NCBI GenBank assembly: GCA_036272815.1
Contig: DATAYA010000105.1
Location: 1-6,863, forward strand
Source: DATAYA01 sp036272815
GTDB taxonomy: Bacteria; Pseudomonadota; Alphaproteobacteria; Acetobacterales; Acetobacteraceae
Direction: 5' to 3'
DNA: 6,863 nt
A model generated the notes under the pieces. That model made no database searches and was not told where the DNA came from. It was given only the letters and a program-made list of their open reading frames with translations. Shown here in pieces: positions 1 through 4,728 of this stretch. Each line of letters begins with the position of its first letter. Position 1 is the first letter of the stretch. The translations under genes were made by a program, and so were the position numbers.

Positions 1-311
1 AGCGCCCGCGCTTCGGCCAGGTGGACGGCATCGAGCCGTTCCAGCACCCGTTGGGCTGCCGCCAGCTCGGGCGGCTTTTCGGGGGCCGCGTCCAGCAGCG
101 CGCCGGGCGCCACACCGAGCGCGCGGGCCAGAGCGTGCAGCAGCAGCACCGAGACATTGCCCTCGCCCGCTTCGAGCTGCGCCAGGTAGCGTTGCGAGAC
201 GCCCGAACGCTCCGAGAGCACCCGCCGCGTCATGCCGCGCCGGGCGCGCAAGGTGCGTACCCGCTCGCCGAGCGTCTGCAGCACGGCGCCGCCGTCGGAC
301 GGCCCGCTCAC
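1..311 (-). CDS. XRE-family (BoxR/BzdR-like) transcriptional regulator, 3' end beyond window
   Basis: This is the N-terminal 103 residues of a helix-turn-helix DNA-binding regulator; the rest lies left of the window. The HTH_3/XRE domain covers about residues 13-70, with the recognition region SGVSQRYLAQLEAGEGN near 36-52 followed by the LLLHALARALGV helix. This wording is characteristic of the BoxR/BzdR group, which in known members carries a C-terminal shikimate-kinase-like domain that binds benzoyl-CoA. That second domain would begin beyond the edge, so the assignment rests on the HTH alone. I chose the GTG at 311-309 because its GTGA overlaps the TGA of the upstream maoC-like gene, the usual sign of translational coupling; no strong Shine-Dalgarno is visible. 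The adjoining CoA-ester genes fit an acyl- or aryl-CoA-sensing regulator, but this is inference. It could also be a plain XRE regulator with another effector domain. Confidence 0.85.
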   Translation of the reverse strand, partial: MSGPSDGGAVLQTLGERVRTLRARRGMTRRVLSERSGVSQRYLAQLEAGEGNVSVLLLHALARALGVAPGALLDAAPEKPPELAAAQRVLERLDAVHLAEARA

Positions 312-757
312 GCCGATCGGCTGGGCACGATCAGGTTGGGCACCATCTCCTGCACGGTCTTGCCGTCCTGCTGCCGGGTCGTCACGCGCAGCTTCACCAC
401 CCCGGAGCCCGGCCGGGAGCGCGAGGGCCGCGCCTCCAGCACCTCCACCTCGGCCGAGAGCGTGTCCCCCGGGCGCACCGGCGCGGGCCAGCGCAGCACG
501 TCAAGCCCGAGGCCGACGATGCCGCCGGCCAGGGGCAGGTCGCGGACCAGCAGCCGCATGGTGAGGGCGGCCGTGTGCCAGCCGCTCGCGGCGAGGCCGC
601 CGAACGGCGAGAGGCGCGCGGCCGCCGCGTCGAGATGGAAGGGCTGCGGGTCGAATTCGGCGGCAAAGGCGGCGATCCCGGCGGCACTCACCTGCAGCGT
701 GCCGAGCCGGAACCGGCGTCCCGGCGTCAGGTCTTCGAGGTGGAGCGTCTCGGACAT
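308..757 (-). CDS. MaoC-family (hotdog) dehydratase
   Basis: A 149-residue single-hotdog protein of the MaoC/(R)-specific enoyl-CoA hydratase superfamily, probably a cytosolic hydratase or dehydratase acting on a CoA thioester. The hydratase signature is FDPQPFHLD at residues 35-43. D36 and H41 have the five-residue spacing of the catalytic Asp/His pair of PhaJ-type hydratases, with Gln where PhaJ has Asn. It is followed by FGGLAASGWHTAALTMRL (52-69), typical of stand-alone alphaproteobacterial MaoC proteins, and the RPGDTL loop at 95-100. The start at 757 gives the normal family length; the same frame stays open for 55 codons upstream, but that stretch is low-complexity and antisense to the divergent gene. 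The gene overlaps the downstream regulator by four bases and faces away from the crotonase gene, suggesting shared regulation. The substrate cannot be read from the sequence. Confidence 0.87.
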   Translation of the reverse strand: MSETLHLEDLTPGRRFRLGTLQVSAAGIAAFAAEFDPQPFHLDAAAARLSPFGGLAASGWHTAALTMRLLVRDLPLAGGIVGLGLDVLRWPAPVRPGDTLSAEVEVLEARPSRSRPGSGVVKLRVTTRQQDGKTVQEMVPNLIVPSRSA

Positions 758-762
758 GCGGC

Positions 763-792
763 ATTGTCGCGCCCGGCGCGACGGCCGACAAT
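763..792. repeat. inverted repeat ATTGTCG-16-CGACAAT, candidate operator
   Basis: Perfect 7-bp arms at 763-769 and 786-792 with a 16-base spacer, centred about 20 bases upstream of the MaoC-like start. The arms contain A/T bases in an otherwise very GC-rich gap. The position suits an operator of a dimeric regulator, possibly the adjacent XRE protein. That is inference; a short repeat like this can also occur by chance. Confidence 0.4.
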
Positions 793-828
793 CGCCCCCC
801 TTGACGCAAGTGGCGGAGGGTTTGACGC

Positions 829-834
829 GGGAGG
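829..834 (+). promoter_or_regulatory. ribosome binding site for the crotonase-like gene
   Basis: GGGAGG ends five bases before the ATG at 840. It decides the start: the reading frame is open far upstream, to about position 21, but that extension is antisense to the MaoC-like and regulator genes and has no family similarity. Confidence 0.7.
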
Positions 835-839
835 CGGAG

Positions 840-1625
840 ATGGACGTGGACGAAAACGTGCTGCTGCGGCGCGATGCGGACGGCATCGCGCATCTGACGC
901 TGAACCGGCCGGCGGCGCGCAATGCGCTGTCGGTGGCGCTGATGGTCGCACTGGAGGCGGAGCTGGAGCGGATCGGCGGCGATCCCTCGGTGAAGGTGGT
1001 GGTGATCGGCGGCGCCGGCCCTGCTTTCTGCGCCGGGCATGATCTGCGCGAGCTGCGCGCCGATCCGCGGCGGCCGGCCTATGAGGCGATCTTCGCGCAG
1101 TGCTCGCGGCTCATGCTGCGGATCGTGCGACTGCGCCAGCCGGTGATCGCGCGGGTGCATGGCGTCGCGACGGCGGCGGGGTGCCAGCTGGTCGCAACCT
1201 GCGACCTGGCGGTCGCGTCCGGGACCGCGCGGTTCGCGACGCCCGGCGTCAATATCGGGCTGTTCTGCTCGACGCCGATGGTTGCGGTGAGCCGCGCGGT
1301 CGGGCGCAAGGCGGCGATGGAGATGCTGCTCACCGGGGAGATGGTGGGGGCGGAGGCGGCGCGGGCGCTCGGCCTGGTCAACCGGGTGGTGGCGGAGGCC
1401 GAACTCGACGACGCGGTGGCGGCGCTGGCTGGCCAGATCGCCGCGAAGAGCCCGCTGGTGCTCGCAATCGGCAAGGAGGCCTTTTACGCGCAGGCGGAGA
1501 TGGACCTCGACGCCGCGTATCGCCACACGGCGGAGGTGATGACGACGAACATGCTGGCGCGGGACGCGGCCGAGGGGATCGACGCGTTCATCGGCAAGCG
1601 GGCGCCGGTCTGGGAGGGACGATAA
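840..1625 (+). CDS. enoyl-CoA hydratase/isomerase family protein, ECHDC3-like
   Basis: A 261-residue crotonase-fold protein, full length for the family. The oxyanion-hole regions are present: FCAGHDL at 63-69 and HGVATAAGCQL at 107-117. The long run from there through FATPGVNIGLFCSTP (132-146) and AVGRKAAMEMLLTGE (153-167) is the style of ECHDC3, a poorly understood crotonase subgroup. The two acid/base glutamates of true enoyl-CoA hydratases are absent. The Glu144 position (GCEL) is Gln116, and the Glu164 position (PEI) is Gly136. Ordinary hydration of crotonyl-CoA is therefore unlikely; isomerase, thioesterase, hydrolase or binding roles are possible. The C-terminal part ends in the usual DAAEGIDAFIGKRAPVW trimer-helix region. 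It is divergent from the MaoC-like gene, so the two may act on the same CoA intermediates. The start is fixed by the GGGAGG five bases upstream. Confidence 0.9.
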   Translation: MDVDENVLLRRDADGIAHLTLNRPAARNALSVALMVALEAELERIGGDPSVKVVVIGGAGPAFCAGHDLRELRADPRRPAYEAIFAQCSRLMLRIVRLRQPVIARVHGVATAAGCQLVATCDLAVASGTARFATPGVNIGLFCSTPMVAVSRAVGRKAAMEMLLTGEMVGAEAARALGLVNRVVAEAELDDAVAALAGQIAAKSPLVLAIGKEAFYAQAEMDLDAAYRHTAEVMTTNMLARDAAEGIDAFIGKRAPVWEGR

Positions 1626-1642
1626 GCATGGGAGGGACGATA
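1611..1642 (+). repeat. 14-bp direct repeat, 18-base period, at the crotonase-like gene end
   Basis: TGGGAGGGACGATA occurs at 1611-1624 and again, perfectly, at 1629-1642. The period is six codons. Both copies, read in the gene's frame, give Trp-Glu-Gly-Arg and then a stop (TAA at 1623, TAG at 1641). The simplest reading is a small tandem duplication of the gene's last codons. The second stop would act as a backup terminator of translation. Confidence 0.8.
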
Positions 1643-1656
1643 GGCGGGCGCCTATC
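1639..1656. repeat. palindrome GATAGGC-4-GCCTATC upstream of ada-alkA
   Basis: Perfect 7-bp arms (1639-1645 and 1650-1656) surround a GGGC loop. The palindrome lies 13 bases after the crotonase-like stop and 49 bases before the ada-alkA start. No U-run follows (AGGTCCG comes next), so it is not a standard intrinsic terminator. It could be an operator or a weak RNA hairpin. The remaining bases of the 1626-1705 gap show no clear -10/-35 pair and no recognisable Ada box. Confidence 0.5.
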
Positions 1657-1705
1657 AGGTCCGAAAACGGCGAGAATGATCGGCCCTGCCGAAGCATGAT
1701 GGGCC

Positions 1706-3220
1706 ATGCACCTTGACCGCGACGCCTGCTATCGGGCGCTCCTGACCCGTGATGCCCGGTTCGACGGACGGTTCTTCACAGCCGTCCGGACCACCGGCAT
1801 CTACTGCCGCCCGATCTGCCCGGCGCGGACCCCCAAGCTGTGCAACGTCGTGTTCATGCCGAGCGCGGCCGCGGCGGAGCGCGCCGGGTTCCGACCCTGC
1901 CTGCGCTGCCGCCCGGAAACCTCGCCGGATATTGCCGCCTGGCACGGCACGTCGAGTACCGTCTGCCGCGCCCTGGGCTTGATCGCTGCCGGCGCCCTGA
2001 ACGACGACAGCGTCGATCGATTGGCCGGACGGCTCGGCATGGGCGAACGGCAACTCCGCCGCCTGTTCCGGAAACACCTCGGCACGTCGCCAAGCGTCGT
2101 GGCCCAGACCAGACGATCCCACTTCGCGAAGCAACTGATCACAGACACTCGGCTCAGCATGACCGACGTGGCGCTCGCCTCCGGTTTCGGCAGCGTGCGC
2201 CGGTTCAACAACGCGTTCCGAACCCTCTACGGTCGAGCGCCACGAGCCCTGCGACGTGGCGACGCCATCGCGAGCGCTGGCAGCTCGGCCGTCACTCTCA
2301 CACTTCCATACAAGCCGCCCTATGACTGGGCCGCCATGATCGGCTTCCTGTCGGCGCGGGCGATCCCCGGTGTCGAGCAGGTCGGAGGCGGCCTCTATGC
2401 GCGGACCATCGCCATCGGCCCGGCACACGGAACGATCGAAGTCCGACCGGCCGCGCCGCGCCGAGGCCGACATGCCCTGCTGGCGACGATCCGCTTTCCC
2501 GCTGTCACCGCGTTGCCGACCATCGTCGACCGCATCCGGCGCGTCTTCGACCTGGGCGCGGACCCGGCCATCATCGAGGCGCATCTGTCCGCGGACCCGC
2601 ATCTGGCGCGGCTGATTGCCGCGCGGCCGGGACTGCGGGTTCCGGGTGCATGGGACGGCTTCGAACTTGCGGTGCGTGCAATCCTCGGCCAGCAGATCAC
2701 GGTCGGTGCCGCAACCCGCCTGGCCGGAAAACTCGTGGCGGCGTATGGCACGAAGCTGCCGTCGTGCGATTGCCCCGGCGCACCAGGATTGACCTCCGTG
2801 TTCCCGTCTCCCGAGAGACTTGCCGGGACCGATCTCGGCGCGACGCTCGGAATGCCCGGCGCGCGGGCTGCGGCAATTTCGTCCCTGGCCGCGGCCGTTA
2901 CCGCTGATCCCGGCTTGTTCGACCCCGCGCGGGGGCTTGATGACGCCGTCATTCGACTGAAGGCGATTCCGGGTATCGGTGAATGGACGGCACAGTACAT
3001 CGCCATGCGCGCCCTGCGCGAACCCGATGCCTTTCCGGCTGCGGATGTCGGCCTTCTTCGGGCCATGACGACTGCGGCGGGCCGGCCGACATGCGCGCAA
3101 TTGCTCACCCAGGGCGACTCCTGGCGGCCGTGGCGCGCCTATGCCGCCCTGCATCTGTGGACATCCGCGGCGGCCGCGGCGGTCCCCGCGAAGGAGACGT
3201 GCCTTGCATCTGCTGCTTAG
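1706..3220 (+). CDS. alkA: Ada sensor/AraC activator fused to AlkA 3-methyladenine DNA glycosylase
   Basis: A 504-residue fusion that senses and repairs DNA alkylation in the cytoplasm. Residues 1-75 form the Ada methylphosphotriester domain. Its zinc cysteines C34, C38, C65 and C68 have exactly the spacing of E. coli Ada C38, C42, C69 and C72, so C34 is the likely methyl acceptor. Residues about 84-183 are an AraC-type double HTH, with the second helix-turn-helix at MTDVALASGFGSVRRFNNAFR. Residues about 196-305 match the AlkA N-terminal domain, and 315-490 are the HhH-GPD glycosylase domain with hairpin LKAIPGIGEWTAQYIAMR (418-435). The catalytic Asp is D447 in FPAADVG, followed by the conserved WRPWRAYAALHLW segment. 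Family knowledge: methylation of the sensor cysteine turns such proteins into activators of their own operon. The O6-methylguanine methyltransferase domain of classical Ada is missing here and supplied by the next gene. The ribosome binding site before ATG 1706 is weak; two nearby ATGs are out of frame. Confidence 0.95.
   Translation: MHLDRDACYRALLTRDARFDGRFFTAVRTTGIYCRPICPARTPKLCNVVFMPSAAAAERAGFRPCLRCRPETSPDIAAWHGTSSTVCRALGLIAAGALNDDSVDRLAGRLGMGERQLRRLFRKHLGTSPSVVAQTRRSHFAKQLITDTRLSMTDVALASGFGSVRRFNNAFRTLYGRAPRALRRGDAIASAGSSAVTLTLPYKPPYDWAAMIGFLSARAIPGVEQVGGGLYARTIAIGPAHGTIEVRPAAPRRGRHALLATIRFPAVTALPTIVDRIRRVFDLGADPAIIEAHLSADPHLARLIAARPGLRVPGAWDGFELAVRAILGQQITVGAATRLAGKLVAAYGTKLPSCDCPGAPGLTSVFPSPERLAGTDLGATLGMPGARAAAISSLAAAVTADPGLFDPARGLDDAVIRLKAIPGIGEWTAQYIAMRALREPDAFPAADVGLLRAMTTAAGRPTCAQLLTQGDSWRPWRAYAALHLWTSAAAAAVPAKETCLASAA
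3191..3196 (+). promoter_or_regulatory. ribosome binding site for ogt inside the end of ada-alkA
   Basis: A full AAGGAG, seven bases before a TTG codon at 3204 that lies in the methyltransferase frame. It supports the TTG as the start over upstream in-frame codons, which add an arginine/proline-rich stretch without family similarity. The GTG at 3199 is out of frame. Confidence 0.8.
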
Positions 3221-3755
3221 CCGGCTCCCGTCACCCATCGGGGCGGTGTGGCTCGTCTCGGACGGCGAAGCACTGCGCGCGCTCGATTTTGAAGACCACG
3301 AGCCACGCTTGCACAGGCTGCTCCGGCTGCATTACGGCTCGTACGCGCTGACCCCGACCGAGGAGGCCGGGCCTCTTGCCAGGCATGTCGAGGCCTATTT
3401 CGAGGGGGATCTCGCCGCACTCGACCGCATTCCAGTGCGGACCGCCGGCACAGAGTTCCAAAGGTTGATCTGGGCCGAATTGCGCCTGATCCCGCCGGCC
3501 ACCACCATCACGTACGGCAGCCTGGCTGCACGGGCCGGGCGGCCGACCGCGAGCCGTGCCGCCGGCCTCGCAAACGGCGCCAACCCGGTGGCGATCGTTG
3601 TGCCATGTCACCGGGTCATCGGCGCAAACGGCGATCTGACCGGCTATGGCGGCGGCCTCCATCGCAAGGAGTGGCTGATCGGCCACGAACGTCGCCATGC
3701 CACCGGGAGCAGCATCGGTCGCCAGCCGCATGACACCAGCCGGGCAATGCGTTGA
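3204..3755 (+). CDS. ogt: methylated-DNA--protein-cysteine S-methyltransferase (Ogt/AGT)
   Basis: A 183-residue suicide repair protein that moves the alkyl group from O6-alkylguanine (and O4-alkylthymine) to its own cysteine. The start is TTG, so the protein begins Met-HLLLSRLPSPIGAVWLVSD, the usual opening of the N-terminal domain. The active site IVVPCHRVIG lies at 131-140 with acceptor C135. The asparagine hinge is N127 in ANPVA, the DNA-recognition helix is about 104-124 with arginine finger R118, and the GYGGGLHRKEWLIGHE end (147-162) provides the active-site glutamate, E161. About 20 basic, glycine-poor residues after E161 exceed the usual end and have no evident function. The gene starts 17 bases before the ada-alkA stop, so the two are very probably co-translated and jointly induced by alkylation damage. 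The pair restores the full Ada set of activities on two polypeptides. Confidence 0.93.
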   Translation: MHLLLSRLPSPIGAVWLVSDGEALRALDFEDHEPRLHRLLRLHYGSYALTPTEEAGPLARHVEAYFEGDLAALDRIPVRTAGTEFQRLIWAELRLIPPATTITYGSLAARAGRPTASRAAGLANGANPVAIVVPCHRVIGANGDLTGYGGGLHRKEWLIGHERRHATGSSIGRQPHDTSRAMR

Positions 3756-3760
3756 CCGAT

Positions 3761-3846
3761 CCGCTTCAGCGTCAGCCTTGCCCCCGCCGCTCGCCGCCGA
3801 CAGCCCGATTGCCGAGCAGACGATGGTCGGCTGACTGAAGAAGCGG
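3761..3846. repeat. imperfect inverted repeat in the convergent gap between ogt and creatininase genes
   Basis: The 99-base gap (3756-3854) between converging genes holds long imperfect arms. GTCAGCC (3771-3777) pairs with GGCTGAC (3829-3835), extended by CTTCA (3764-3768) with TGAAG (3836-3840) across a two-base bulge, and by CCG with CGG at the outer ends. Inside, GCTCG (3789-3793) can pair with CGAGC (3813-3817). There is no U-run, so it is not a textbook terminator. It may be a bidirectional transcription barrier or the scar of a small lost element. I see no gene in this gap. Confidence 0.45.
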
Positions 3847-3854
3847 CCTGCCTC

Positions 3855-4676
3855 TTATCCCCGGCCCGCCGTCGTCCGCTGCCCGCGACCCGGCGCCCAG
3901 ACCGCATCGGGCACCTGCCACAGCACCTCGTCGCGGATCGCGCGCACGACCCCCTCGGCCAGCCGGTCGAGGATGCGCTCGCCCTTCGGCGCCGAGGCCG
4001 GCCGCGGGTCGCCGATGGTGCCGGTCACCGGCGCGCGCTCGGAGAAGCTGCGGAAGCGGCTGAAGCCGGGTGGCGTGTGGATCGCGGCCGGGGCCTGCTG
4101 CACCGCCTCGTCGAGGCGCTCGCGCCGCACCTCGGCCGGCATCATCGCCAGCATCACCGAGGTTTCCGCCTCGCAGGCGTGCTGCGCGGTCTCGGCGGTC
4201 TCGATGATCTCGCCGAGCTTGAGGCCGGGGATGTACCACGGCGTCGTCGCGACGATCGGGAAGCCGAACTCCACCGCCAGCTCGCGGCAGGCCACTGCCA
4301 GCGGATCGACGTTGCCGCCATGTCCGTTGACCACCAGCAGCCGCCCGACGCCGGCGGCGCGCAGGCTGCGCGCGACCCCGCGCAGCACGCCGGCGAACTC
4401 GACGTAATTCAGGCTGATCGTTCCGCCGAACGGCAGATGGTGCTCGGAGAGCCCGGTCCACATTCCCGGCAGGACAAGGCAGCGCGGCTCGTCGCCGCAG
4501 AGGCGTGCCGCCCGGATCGCGATCTCGGAGGCGGTGCGGGTGTCGGTGATGGTCGGCAGATGCGGCCCGTGCTGCTCCAGCGAGCCGACCGGCAGCAGCA
4601 CGGTCGCGGCCGCGCGTGCGGCGATGCCGCGGATCACCGGCGCCGTCAGCTTGGCCCACTCCACTTCGTCCATCAT
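3855..4676 (-). CDS. creatininase-family amidohydrolase
   Basis: A 273-residue cytosolic metal-dependent amidohydrolase of the creatininase superfamily, which includes creatinine amidohydrolase, the FAPy deformylase and the mycofactocin peptidase MftE. Metal-binding signatures are PVGSLEQHGPHLP (29-41) with E34 and H36, then D45 in TITDT, EHHLPFGGT (78-86), NGHGGN (117-122) with H119, and the ACEAETS segment (167-173) carrying E169 and E171. At the position where creatininase itself has its Glu122 ligand this protein has Gly121, the usual form in non-creatininase members, so creatinine is probably not the substrate. Two adjacent ATGs (4676, 4673) are possible starts; a GAGGGA lies at 4686-4681, well spaced for either. 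The gene lies 52 bases downstream of the copper ATPase on the same strand and could be its operon partner, though a functional link is not evident. No mycofactocin genes are visible nearby. Confidence 0.92.
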   Translation of the reverse strand: MMDEVEWAKLTAPVIRGIAARAAATVLLPVGSLEQHGPHLPTITDTRTASEIAIRAARLCGDEPRCLVLPGMWTGLSEHHLPFGGTISLNYVEFAGVLRGVARSLRAAGVGRLLVVNGHGGNVDPLAVACRELAVEFGFPIVATTPWYIPGLKLGEIIETAETAQHACEAETSVMLAMMPAEVRRERLDEAVQQAPAAIHTPPGFSRFRSFSERAPVTGTIGDPRPASAPKGERILDRLAEGVVRAIRDEVLWQVPDAVWAPGRGQRTTAGRG

Positions 4677-4728
4677 GCCATCCCTCTCGCGCGTGATCCC
4701 CCGATCGCAGGCGCGGACCGGGATTTTG

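Larger units (their letters stand above)
758..839. promoter_or_regulatory. divergent intergenic region, probable back-to-back promoters
   Basis: This 82-base gap separates the divergent starts of the MaoC-like and crotonase-like genes, so it must hold both promoters unless transcription enters from further away. It contains an inverted repeat ATTGTCG/CGACAAT (763-769 and 786-792) and a direct repeat TTGACGC (801-807 and 822-828). The TTGACG elements match a -35 consensus core, but no convincing -10 sits 16-18 bases from either, so I do not assign a start point. Confidence 0.5.

Noticed and set aside
21..839. N-terminal extension of the crotonase-like frame
   Set aside because: The frame is open but low-complexity and antisense to two genes. 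The ATG at 840 has a good ribosome binding site and gives the normal family length.
1639..1660. Intrinsic terminator after the crotonase-like gene
   Set aside because: The hairpin is perfect but short, and the following bases (AGGTCCG) contain no U-run.
1672..1677. GAGAAT as a -10 box for ada-alkA
   Set aside because: Only four of six positions match the consensus, and no -35-like hexamer lies 16-18 bases upstream.
501..1697. 398-codon minus-strand open frame antisense to the crotonase-like gene
   Set aside because: It is an arginine/histidine-rich translation with no recognisable domain. It overlaps the crotonase and MaoC-like genes, both of which have clear family motifs. Long antisense frames are expected at this base composition.
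1655..3238. 527-codon minus-strand open frame antisense to ada-alkA
   Set aside because: It has no family features, and the opposite strand carries a complete Ada-AlkA fusion with all its motifs. It is a by-product of GC-rich codon positions.
3644..3907. Possible transposase remnant on the minus strand across the ogt-creatininase gap
   Set aside because: A short stretch looked faintly transposase-like in one frame, but it is mostly antisense to the ogt 3' end and has no catalytic motif or clear terminal repeats.
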